Shown: positions 1 through 5,733 of the stretch, in pieces | Position numbering within the stretch: the first letter of the stretch is position 1 | Layout of the letters: every line of letters starts with the position of its first letter | Assembly (NCBI GenBank): GCA_029548025.1 | Contig: JAKPOE010000431.1 | Coordinates: 1 to 6,653 of the forward strand | Direction: 5' to 3' | Length of the DNA stretch: 6,653 bases | DNA from: Spirochaetota bacterium | GTDB lineage: Bacteria > Spirochaetota > UBA4802 > UB4802 | Position numbers and translations under genes: made by a program | Notes under the pieces: generated by a model | Told to the model about the DNA's origin: nothing | Seen by the model: only the letters and a program-made list of their open reading frames with translations | Database searches by the model: none

Positions 1-1
1 G

Positions 2-424
2 GCAAAGATTGAAAGCTTATTTTCAGTATCTCGATATGTGGATATTGTATTCCCTATAGCTGACGATAAACCGTATGTTGGCGCACTTGTTGTTCCAAAA
101 TATGACGTTTTCATTGAACTGTTTAAAAAGGAAGGTATCCCATACGACCAATCTAAATTGGTGTTTTTTGAAGAGGGTGCAACACGCACATGTGTTGCCG
201 TTGGAGATGATTTTATTCAGAATGAACTGTTGCGCAAACTGGTAGATGAAGACATACAGCAAGCCAATAAAGAATTGGAAGAATATGAAAGAATTAAAAA
301 ATATGTAATAGTGAACAGAAAATTTAGTGAATCAAACGGGGAGATGACCCCAACACTTAAGGTTAAGCGCAATGTAGTTCTGAAAAATTTTGAAAAAGAG
401 ATACAGGAGCTTTATAAAAAGTAA
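2..424 (+). CDS. Long-chain acyl-CoA synthetase (AMP-forming), C-terminal fragment
   Basis: This is the last 140 residues of a protein whose start lies left of the window; the frame is open to base 2, so a GTG at 38 is an internal valine codon, not a start. Enzymes of this family activate fatty acids with ATP to acyl-AMP and then acyl-CoA at the inner face of the membrane. The visible part is the small mobile C-terminal domain of the ANL superfamily. It opens with KIESLFSVSRYVDIV, which fits the family's 'IE..L..S.YI' segment, followed by a region resembling 'rPY..ALIVP' (PYVGALVVP). Near the end, GEMTPTLKVKR (338-370) matches the conserved TPTLK(L/V)KR that carries the catalytic lysine of FAA1/FadD15-type ligases. 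The C-terminal LYKK is also typical. About 450 residues, including the AMP-binding P-loop, are missing. The gene converges on argB. Family assignment is strong; chain-length preference cannot be read. Confidence 0.9.
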   Translation, partial: AKIESLFSVSRYVDIVFPIADDKPYVGALVVPKYDVFIELFKKEGIPYDQSKLVFFEEGATRTCVAVGDDFIQNELLRKLVDEDIQQANKELEEYERIKKYVIVNRKFSESNGEMTPTLKVKRNVVLKNFEKEIQELYKK

Positions 425-450
425 ATTTATTGTTTATTATACCATAGTAC

Positions 451-497
451 TGATATATAGGCAGCTAATGGGATGTTTTAAGGCTGCCTATATATCA
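451..497. terminator. Perfect 15-bp inverted repeat between convergent genes, possible bidirectional terminator
   Basis: The left arm 451-465 (TGATATATAGGCAGC) and right arm 483-497 are exact reverse complements, with a 17-base loop. The repeat sits between the convergent acyl-CoA synthetase and argB genes, so its transcript from either strand could form a strong hairpin that stops or stabilises both mRNAs. The argB stop codon (495-497) lies inside the right arm. No run of Ts follows the stem on either strand, so a classical Rho-independent terminator is not certain. A 3'-end-protecting hairpin is an equal possibility. Confidence 0.55.
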
Positions 498-1352
498 CAC
501 TATTTCAGTGCCAATACCTGCATCAGTAAAGATTTCCAGTAATACTGCATGTTCCACCCTACCATCAATGATATGCGTTTTGCCAACGCCTTCTTTGAGC
601 GCACCAAGACAACAATTAACTTTGGGTATCATACCTCCGCTAATTTTGTTACTGATAATGAGATTATCAACTTCATCCTTACGCAATGTTGAAATAAGTT
701 TGCCATCAATTTTTACACCTTCGACATCTGTTAAAAGGATTAATTTTTCTGCCTTTAAAGCCTCTGCCAGCTTGCCAGCAGCTATGTCAGCATTAATGTT
801 ATAGGTTATACCATTATTATCACAGCCAATAGGGGCTATGACGGGGATAAATTTTTCCCTGTCCAATGTTTCAATGATAAGAGGATTTACTTTTGTTATT
901 GTTCCAACCTGCCCAATATCCTTCTTTTCACCATTGGCAGTGTGATAAATTTTTTCAGCAATAAGGAGATTGCCATCTTTTCCGGATAAACCAACAGCTC
1001 TGCCACCAGCCAGATTAATACAATTAACTATCTCTTTATTAACTTTTCCAACTAAAACCATTTCAACAATTTCCATGGTTGAAGCATCGGTAACACGCAT
1101 ACCTCCTACAAACGCGCTCTGTACTCCTACCTGCTCCAACAGTGTGTTAATCTGAGGTCCGCCGCCATGAACTATAACAGGATTAATGCCAACATATTTC
1201 AAAAGTACCATGTCCAGCGCAAATGAACGCTTACCTTCAAGGGTTTCCATGGCATGACCACCATATTTTATAACAATGGTTTTACCATAAAACTCTTTAA
1301 TATAGGGGAATGACTCAATAAGCGTATTAACTTTTTCAATGTATTGTTTCAT
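495..1352 (-). CDS. argB: Acetylglutamate kinase (ArgB), probably the arginine-sensitive type
   Basis: It phosphorylates N-acetyl-L-glutamate with ATP, the second step of arginine/ornithine synthesis, in the cytoplasm. The 285-residue protein is an amino acid kinase fold. The phosphate-binding lysine is in IVIKYGGH (K29), followed by the glycine loop VHGGGPQ (62-68). GGMRVTD carries the substrate-carboxylate arginine R86. [15 protein letters not shown] (185-199) holds the substrate-binding Asn and the catalytic-site Asp, and SGGMIPK holds K244. Compared with the short E. coli enzyme (about 258 residues) it has an extra N-terminal helix (residues 1-24) and the C-terminal [20 protein letters not shown] pattern, both known from hexameric, arginine-inhibited kinases. 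Feedback inhibition by arginine is therefore inferred. The ATG at 1352 overlaps the stop of the upstream gene as ATGA. A purine-rich GAAGAGG about 10 bases upstream, inside that gene, can serve as ribosome binding site. No other arg genes are in view. Confidence 0.96.
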   Translation of the reverse strand: MKQYIEKVNTLIESFPYIKEFYGKTIVIKYGGHAMETLEGKRSFALDMVLLKYVGINPVIVHGGGPQINTLLEQVGVQSAFVGGMRVTDASTMEIVEMVLVGKVNKEIVNCINLAGGRAVGLSGKDGNLLIAEKIYHTANGEKKDIGQVGTITKVNPLIIETLDREKFIPVIAPIGCDNNGITYNINADIAAGKLAEALKAEKLILLTDVEGVKIDGKLISTLRKDEVDNLIISNKISGGMIPKVNCCLGALKEGVGKTHIIDGRVEHAVLLEIFTDAGIGTEIV

Positions 1353-2728
1353 TCTATATAAACCTCTTCCTTATCAGGGATTATCAAAGATTGTGGGATA
1401 TCGTCTTTTTCAACAGCAAACAGTGGCGATAGTTCTATTTTTTTAAGCATAGTGGGGATAGCAATACCTTTTTGTGTTAACCATCGTTTATGTAAATGTA
1501 TCATAAGTTCCTGTGCCGATTCAACTGAATCAACGCCTGTTTTATTTTTAACCGGTGCAAACTCTTCCTCACGTTTTGTCTCCAGGATGAAATTATGCTG
1601 TGTTAACGGAAGTGCATCGAAGACAAATTTTTCAAACTTATAACCGGTAATGTGTTGAATACCTTTATCAGTATATTTGGGTATTGATTTTTTTGCTACA
1701 TGGAATGGCAGCGTTACATTGCTGCCAGTAACAGATGCAATGAACTGTGTATTAAAAAGATGTATTGCAATGCTTCCTGCTGCATAACGCAGTTGTCCCT
1801 GCTCATCTTTTTCATATTGCTTCTCCGGCGGCAGGTCCGAATATTCTACAACTCCAATCCTGTTATTTGAAAATTGTACAAACACTCCAATCTTTTCTTC
1901 AGGATATGCCTTTACCAGAGCTTTACTTGAAACTTCAGCACTATGCATTCTATGGAATCCAATAAATACAGGATCAATAATGTTAACCAGTGGGTTGTCC
2001 ACCTGAAAGTATGAAAGTATTTCTATGGTTAATGCCTGCAATGTATCAAGTGTGCCCGACTGATATAACGCTGTTAAACTTCCACCATGCCCGTCAGGAT
2101 TTCTAAAAATAGAGCAGGGCGATTCCAGTATAAGCTTTCCATTTTCATCCAGTGAAGGAATCATGTTTTGCTTAAAGAGGAAGACTTTTTCTTTGTTGAG
2201 ATTAAAAAAATTGCTTTGTTCAAAATATGCTACTGTTGCATCATGATTGGCTTCTGAGGTCATGATGCACCATGGTATGGTAACATTATACTTTATTTCA
2301 TACGCCCTTATTTTTTCTGCATGGATCTGAAACAATGATTTTTTGCTTACAGGTCCTATTGGAAACATCCCCTTTGGGCCTTCAAATCCCAAGCGGCTTC
2401 CCTGCCCACCAGCTACCACAAATGCAGCCACCTTGCCTGCCTTAATGGTTGCAATCCCAATTTGTTTTGCTTTTTCAAATTCTTTTTTTTCTTCATCGGT
2501 TTCTGGCAAAGGCGTATACGGCGCTGGTTTAAAATCCAATGGAGGCAGGTTTCTTTTTGTAAGTTCAAATAGTTGTTGCAGGGTTTCAAAATGTATGGTC
2601 GATAGTTCCTCTAAAAGGTGTTTTTTCTGATCAGGATTTAATGTATCCCAGTAAGCAAATACATGTTCATTCCCGGAATCATATACATTGTTAATAACGG
2701 TTTCATAGCCAGGATAGTGTATCTTCAT
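1349..2728 (-). CDS. UDP-N-acetylhexosamine pyrophosphorylase-like (UDPGP type 1 family) nucleotidyltransferase
   Basis: The protein probably makes a UDP-sugar from UTP and a sugar 1-phosphate, most likely UDP-N-acetylglucosamine or a close relative, in the cytoplasm. It has 459 residues from the chosen start. The uridine-binding signature [19 protein letters not shown] lies at 102-120, with the conserved lysine at 119. FRNPDGHGG (208-216) matches the 'P.G.GG' base/sugar loop. [16 protein letters not shown] (243-258), [11 protein letters not shown] (315-325), FHVAKKSIP (342-350) and KFEKFVFD (364-371) each mirror eukaryotic UAP1 rather than bacterial GlmU or GalU. UTP-glucose-1-phosphate uridylyltransferase is the alternative name often given to such proteins. 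A TTG six codons earlier (2746) opens the frame, but AAGGGG lies 6 bases before the ATG at 2728, so I take that ATG. The stop overlaps argB by 4 bp, implying one transcript and coupled translation. I could not identify a convincing promoter upstream. Confidence 0.87.
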   Translation of the reverse strand: MKIHYPGYETVINNVYDSGNEHVFAYWDTLNPDQKKHLLEELSTIHFETLQQLFELTKRNLPPLDFKPAPYTPLPETDEEKKEFEKAKQIGIATIKAGKVAAFVVAGGQGSRLGFEGPKGMFPIGPVSKKSLFQIHAEKIRAYEIKYNVTIPWCIMTSEANHDATVAYFEQSNFFNLNKEKVFLFKQNMIPSLDENGKLILESPCSIFRNPDGHGGSLTALYQSGTLDTLQALTIEILSYFQVDNPLVNIIDPVFIGFHRMHSAEVSSKALVKAYPEEKIGVFVQFSNNRIGVVEYSDLPPEKQYEKDEQGQLRYAAGSIAIHLFNTQFIASVTGSNVTLPFHVAKKSIPKYTDKGIQHITGYKFEKFVFDALPLTQHNFILETKREEEFAPVKNKTGVDSVESAQELMIHLHKRWLTQKGIAIPTMLKKIELSPLFAVEKDDIPQSLIIPDKEEVYIE

Positions 2729-3113
2729 AGAGTTCCCCTTGGTCAATGCAATGCTTTCCTATAATCTGGAGCATGGAGTAAATTTGTATGCATACAGTGA
2801 AATGCTTTTTAACAACTATTCTGCATATCATGAATTATCCTGCAAGATATTATTAAAATAAAACCAATCAGGATAAAAACCAGTGTATCACAAAAATTAT
2901 TACCAATCAAATGATTAAGGATATCGGCTCATATCCAGAAACACATGCTGCTGCGTTTTGGGTGCATCACAATTCGCCCCTGCATAATGTCATCATAATG
3001 AATACAAAGATATATTCCATCACAATTTAAAAACGACTATTTTTTTATTTCAACAGAAAATTAATAAAGGCAGTATAAAAATAAAATGATATGTCTACAA
3101 ACAATGTCTGCTT
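2729..3113. other. Gene-free stretch with no recognisable gene
   Basis: These 385 bases separate two minus-strand genes. I see no plausible ORF with a ribosome binding site. It holds the ribosome binding site of the pyrophosphorylase gene at its left end, a short 6-bp hairpin (2919-2924 with 2931-2936), a REP-like palindrome (2960-2979) and part of a weak terminator-like stem next to the beta-barrel gene. The promoter of the pyrophosphorylase-argB unit should lie here, but I could not pick a -35/-10 pair with proper spacing. Confidence 0.6.
2960..2979. repeat. REP-like palindrome remnant containing an AATTCGCCCCTGCA half-site
   Basis: GGGTGCAT (2960-2967) pairs with ATTCGCCC (2972-2979) across a CACA loop, with one wobble and one mismatch. 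Together with the next bases it gives AATTCGCCCCTGCA (2971-2984), whose reverse complement TGCAGGGGCGAATT resembles a dispersed palindrome I know from many bacterial genomes. It is also GC-rich against AT-rich surroundings. Only one copy is visible here, so calling it a repeat rests on recall and not on counting copies. Confidence 0.35.
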
Positions 3114-3117
3114 TTAT
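3064..3117 (-). terminator. Weak terminator-like stem at the 3' end of the beta-barrel gene
   Basis: On the minus strand ATAAAAGCAG (3117-3108) can pair with CTGCCTTTAT (3073-3064) with one mismatch, after a long loop of 34 bases. The stop codon (3116-3114) is inside the stem. The stem is followed by TAATTTTC, only a poor U-tract. It lies where a terminator is expected, but the long loop and weak tail make it uncertain. Confidence 0.25.
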
Positions 3118-3803
3118 AAATGAAATGATTTAACCACCAGGCAGGTAAATCCCTTAAAAGTATGCTCGTCATCAGCCATATTATTGGTATTATAGTCAGA
3201 TTTGATATATTGATAGCGGTATCCTAATGATGTTGTTAAACCAATGGATGGAAAGTAGTAGGCTAACTGCCCGGCAAGATTATAACCATATTCATTATAA
3301 TTTGTATCATTAGAATTATCGTTGTGATTGCCATAGAGATATAAACCGGATGCATTGCCTAAAAAATAGAAATTATAGACGATGGGGATGGTAAAGCCAA
3401 TACCCATGCCCGGACCTGCTCCATGGTGCTTACCGTTTTCAAAGGTAAATCCTAAATATTTAGCTCCAGCAAATAGTTTAATATAGCGGTTTAATTGATA
3501 ATTGAGCGCTAAATCAGAATCGTAACGCCTGAGTTTTGAATCTTCTGACCCTTCATCAGGCATTTCATACTTTTTGGGAGTAAAGAGGGCTACAAGAGTT
3601 ACACTTAAAGTTTCTGAAAATTGATACGAAAGTGAAGGGCCAATACATAAAACAGGGTCCATGGTCTTTTTGGGATTGCTACTGTTGTCCATCTCCCAAT
3701 CGGCATACCATGCTGAAATGCCAATACCTAAATCATCAGCATATACTGGCAAAACCATACACATGCTTATTATCACTATACCAATACAGTATACATACTT
3801 CAT
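3114..3803 (-). CDS. Outer-membrane beta-barrel protein, uncharacterised
   Basis: I do not recognise a named family. The 229-residue protein starts with a clear Sec signal peptide: MKY, a hydrophobic core at residues 6-20, and a probable signal peptidase I site after VYA (22), leaving a mature protein beginning DDLGIG. The rest shows alternating polar and hydrophobic stretches rich in Tyr, Phe and Gly (for example 24-36, 54-75, 95-121, 131-155, 174-200), as in small 8- to 10-strand outer-membrane barrels. Loops are Asn/Asp-rich, notably GNHNDNSNDTNYNEYG (158-173), and would face outward. It ends in KSFHL; the last residue is Leu, not the usual Phe, but the last strand (215-229) is otherwise amphipathic. 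GGAGG lies 7 bases before the ATG, making this start secure. It is transcribed alone, with repeats upstream. A structural or adhesin-like role is possible; no function can be assigned. Confidence 0.82.
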   Translation of the reverse strand: MKYVYCIGIVIISMCMVLPVYADDLGIGISAWYADWEMDNSSNPKKTMDPVLCIGPSLSYQFSETLSVTLVALFTPKKYEMPDEGSEDSKLRRYDSDLALNYQLNRYIKLFAGAKYLGFTFENGKHHGAGPGMGIGFTIPIVYNFYFLGNASGLYLYGNHNDNSNDTNYNEYGYNLAGQLAYYFPSIGLTTSLGYRYQYIKSDYNTNNMADDEHTFKGFTCLVVKSFHL

Positions 3804-3849
3804 ACATTATCCTCCGAAAATGGAATTATTATCCTCACTCTCTGCTCCA

Positions 3850-3868
3850 CCTCCTTTATAAGGCGAGG
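3850..3868. repeat. GC-rich imperfect hairpin, probable dispersed-repeat fragment
   Basis: CCTCCTTTATAAGGCGAGG folds back on itself with one bulge and one wobble pair. On the minus strand the wider stretch reads CTCCCCTCGCCTTATAAAGG and then GAGGTGGAG, which looks like CCCTC/GAGGG-type intergenic repeats common in environmental bacterial genomes. It lies about 50-65 bases upstream of the beta-barrel start codon, so its TTATAA could also overlap the promoter. One copy only is visible. Confidence 0.35.
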
Positions 3869-3884
3869 GGAGTTTTCGCACCAT

Positions 3885-4001
3885 TGTCATTATGAGGGAG
3901 CGTTAGTGACCGAAGAATCTATGCTTTTAACGACGAGATTCTTCACTTTGTTCAGAATGACATGTCACAGCAAGATTCTTTGCCTAACGCTCAGGATAAC
4001 A
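3885..4001. repeat. Composite dispersed repeat: one left arm and two right arms of a TGTCATT-type palindrome
   Basis: Three related arms lie in tandem. The left arm (3885-3920) begins TGTCATTATGAGGGAG and ends GACCGAAGAATCT. The inverted right arm (3936-3962) begins AGATTCTTCAC and ends CAGAATGACA; its reverse complement shares TGTCATT, TGA and GAAGAATCT with the left arm. A third arm (3973-4001), AGATTCTTTGCC to CAGGATAACA, repeats the right-arm pattern. The arms resemble the 'TGTCATTCTGAGCGAAGCGAAGAATCT' family of short non-coding palindromes scattered through many bacterial genomes. No transposase is adjacent. The left arm carries nine extra bases and is closer to a GAGGGAGCG/GACCGAAG subtype, so two subtypes may have recombined. 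Confidence 0.65.
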
Positions 4002-4166
4002 GGTGCTATCGCTTTTGAATAACAGTTTGCTGATTTCTCTTACCTATCATCATGCTAAACGTATTTCAGCAGCAATTGTTTGCAATTGCACTATGTAGAG
4101 GAGATAATGGCAAGAATTTTTTAATTATATGATAACTATCGCTAAAAAATAAGGATTTTTGATCGT

Positions 4167-5354
4167 TTACAATCTATTCACAAAATCCTCGATCCTGTCT
4201 ATTGCCTCCTTCAGTTGCTCAATAGATGTGGCGTATGAACATCGTATGTGATTGTCATACCATGACCCAAACGCTGTGCCGGGAACTACTGCAACCTTGT
4301 GGCTTTTTAAAAGTCGTACAGCAAATTCACGCGAGGATAACCCTGTCTTTGCTATGCTGGGAAAAACATAAAATGCACCTCGGGGAGGATAACATGGCAG
4401 TCCGATTTCTTGTAACCGTGATGATATAAAATTACGCCGTTTAACATAGTGCGAACGCATTGTTGCAACGTCACGCTGTCCATGGGTAATTGCTTCAATA
4501 GCAGCATACTGTGCAATTGATGGAGCGCACAATGCAGTATACTGATGGATTTTATTCATTGCAGAAATAATACTTTCCGAGCCACATGCATACCCCAGTC
4601 GCCAGCCTGTCATGGCATAGGCTTTTGAAAATCCATTGAGGTAAATGGTGCGCTCAGGCATGCCCGGTATTGAAATAATTGAAAAATGATTTCCATTATA
4701 GGTAATTTCATCATAAATCTCGTCAGCAATGACAATGAGATTATGGTGTATGGCAATTGAAGCTATTGCTTCCAATGTTTGTTTGTCAATGGAAGCACCA
4801 GTTGGGTTAGCAGGATAATTAAGCATGATAGCTTTTGTTTTATGGGTGATAGTTTTTTGTAATTGGTCAATATCAATAGCAAATCCGTTGTCAAAATGAG
4901 TTGGTATTGCAACAGCTTTCCCATACGCTAATTTGATGGTTGCAGAATAGGAAACATAGCATGGCTCAAAGTAGATGACCTCATCACCGGGATTGATGAT
5001 ACTGCGCAAAGCGATATCAAGCCCTTCGCTGACACCATTAGTTACAAGAATCTGAGTTTCGGGATCATATAGTACATTGTGTTTTTTGCTGATGATAGCT
5101 GCTATGTGTTGCCGCAGCTCTTGAAGTCCCTTATTTGAGGTATAGTGAGTATTGCCATCTTTAATAGCATAAATACCTGCATCAGATATGCGCCATGGAG
5201 TAACAAAGTCGGGTTCGCCAACTCCCAGTGATATACAGTCAGGGGTATTATATACAATGTCAAAAAATTCACGGATACCTGATGGCGGCAGGGTTATAAC
5301 ATTGTCCGATAAAAGATTATCAACATTGTTTGATGTAACAACATGCAGCTTCAT
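4167..5354 (-). CDS. Class I/II pyridoxal-phosphate aminotransferase (aspartate/aromatic-like)
   Basis: It should transfer an amino group between an amino acid and a 2-oxo acid in the cytoplasm. The 395-residue protein has the fold-type I landmarks: the N-terminal PPSGIREFFD (23-32) and SLGVGEPDF (42-50), YTSNKGLQELR (71-81), NPTGAS (183-188) with the PLP-ring asparagine, ADEIYDEI (210-217) with the ring-nitrogen Asp211 and Tyr214, FSKAYAMTGWRLGY (242-255) with the PLP-binding Lys244, and the substrate-carboxylate arginine in IRCSYA (R371). This subgroup includes aspartate, aromatic and broad-specificity enzymes (AspC/PatA-like); the true substrate cannot be fixed. The frame opens at a TTG at 5378, but GGAGAA just before the ATG at 5354 and a promoter whose start point falls near 5377 favour the ATG. 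The small membrane protein gene ends 65 bases upstream. No truncation is seen. Confidence 0.93.
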   Translation of the reverse strand: MKLHVVTSNNVDNLLSDNVITLPPSGIREFFDIVYNTPDCISLGVGEPDFVTPWRISDAGIYAIKDGNTHYTSNKGLQELRQHIAAIISKKHNVLYDPETQILVTNGVSEGLDIALRSIINPGDEVIYFEPCYVSYSATIKLAYGKAVAIPTHFDNGFAIDIDQLQKTITHKTKAIMLNYPANPTGASIDKQTLEAIASIAIHHNLIVIADEIYDEITYNGNHFSIISIPGMPERTIYLNGFSKAYAMTGWRLGYACGSESIISAMNKIHQYTALCAPSIAQYAAIEAITHGQRDVATMRSHYVKRRNFISSRLQEIGLPCYPPRGAFYVFPSIAKTGLSSREFAVRLLKSHKVAVVPGTAFGSWYDNHIRCSYATSIEQLKEAIDRIEDFVNRL

Positions 5355-5383
5355 AGTCTTCTCCAATCGTAAGTACAAAATAT

Positions 5384-5412
5384 AATATACAATATTGTAT
5401 TCATTTTAACAA
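5384..5412 (-). promoter_or_regulatory. Sigma-70-like promoter of the aminotransferase gene
   Basis: On the minus strand TTGTTA (5412-5407) and TATATT (5389-5384) are separated by exactly 17 bases. They match the TTGACA/TATAAT consensus at 4 and 5 of 6 positions. Transcription would start near 5377, giving a leader of about 23 bases that contains the GGAGAA ribosome binding site. The surroundings are very AT-rich, so a chance match is possible. Confidence 0.5.
5387..5400. promoter_or_regulatory. Perfect 14-bp palindrome ATACAATATTGTAT, candidate operator
   Basis: The palindrome is exact and lies between the proposed -35 and -10 elements of the aminotransferase promoter, overlapping the -10. 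A dimeric repressor bound here would block RNA polymerase. No regulator gene is in the window to pair with it, and AT-rich DNA produces such palindromes fairly easily, so this is a candidate only. Confidence 0.35.
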
Positions 5413-5419
5413 TAAAATT

Positions 5420-5641
5420 TTATAGTTTATCAATCCTGTCAATCTCCCTTGTTTCAGTGGGTTGTGTCGGGATTGGTGATGTTTTGTACAGCAGTACATA
5501 AATAATCAAAGCCGCCAGTATTATGCAAACTATCGACACAATTCGTAGCCTTAGTAACAAAAATCCTGCGCATGCAATTAATAGACCAGCAATGATAACA
5601 AACATTGTAGTGTTGTTAAGAATATATGATACAATTTCCAT
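5420..5641 (-). CDS. Small two-helix membrane protein, unknown function
   Basis: I do not recognise a family. The 73-residue protein has two hydrophobic segments, about residues 12-30 and 34-52, joined by the short basic turn RLR (31-33), then a polar tail with TSPIPTQPTETRE (54-66) and a mixed-charge end. By the positive-inside rule the turn would be cytoplasmic, with both ends outside, so this is a membrane hairpin. AGGAG stands 7 bases before the ATG, a good ribosome binding site, which with the clear membrane pattern argues that the gene is real. It lies 92 bases downstream of the GlpX-family gene on the same strand and 65 bases upstream of the aminotransferase start. It could be read through from the former, and its stop lies just outside the aminotransferase promoter. 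Confidence 0.7.
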   Translation of the reverse strand: MEIVSYILNNTTMFVIIAGLLIACAGFLLLRLRIVSIVCIILAALIIYVLLYKTSPIPTQPTETREIDRIDKL

Positions 5642-5667
5642 AACTCTACTCCTGCATGGTTGCCATG

Positions 5668-5721
5668 TTCATACAGTTATGCCTGTCATTGTTAAGAAAA
5701 GGTGCTGCATCACTGTATGAA
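5668..5721. repeat. 10-bp inverted repeat upstream of the small membrane protein gene
   Basis: TTCATACAGT (5668-5677) and ACTGTATGAA (5712-5721) are exact reverse complements, separated by 34 bases. The pair fills most of the 92-bp gap between the GlpX-family gene and the small membrane protein gene. It may form a long-loop hairpin in the transcript, act as paired protein-binding sites, or be the ends of a degraded repeat; the spacer begins with a TGTCATT-like motif (5684-5690). No U-tract follows it on the minus strand. Confidence 0.35.
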
Positions 5722-5733
5722 TAACTCAATAAA

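Larger units (their letters stand above)
3804..4166. other. Gene-free stretch rich in repeat debris
   Basis: These 363 bases separate the beta-barrel gene from the aminotransferase gene, both on the minus strand. The right third (4002-4166) contains nothing I can name beyond a small hairpin (4072-4078 with 4083-4089) and an A/T-only stem just after the aminotransferase stop (4145-4160). The left part holds the beta-barrel leader, a GC-rich imperfect hairpin and a composite repeat, listed separately. A 9-bp direct repeat, GAGGATAAT on the minus strand, occurs at 3806-3814 and 3828-3836 in the leader. The first copy adjoins the ribosome binding site; the second contains GATAAT, a possible -10 element without a good -35. 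Confidence 0.6.

Noticed and set aside
2343..2630. 95-codon open frame on the plus strand inside the pyrophosphorylase gene
   Set aside because: Antisense to a well-conserved coding region; its Pro/Ser-rich translation resembles no family and it has no clear ribosome binding site.
2729..2746. TTG start giving a 465-residue pyrophosphorylase
   Set aside because: The AAGGGG ribosome binding site lies between this TTG and the ATG at 2728, at the right distance for the ATG; the TTG has no such site.
2944..2997. Very short plus-strand peptide frame starting MLLRFGC
   Set aside because: Only about 17 codons, no ribosome binding site, and it overlaps the REP-like palindrome, which explains the base pattern better.
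3885..4001. CRISPR array
   Set aside because: The arms are inverted and unequal with no regular direct repeat-spacer spacing, and no cas gene is present.
4145..4160. AAAAAT/ATTTTT hairpin just after the aminotransferase stop as a terminator
   Set aside because: The stem is only six A-T pairs with no G-C, too weak to support termination, and common by chance in AT-rich DNA.
5355..5378. TTG start giving a 403-residue aminotransferase
   Set aside because: GGAGAA precedes the ATG at 5354, and the predicted transcription start falls at about 5377, leaving no leader for the TTG.
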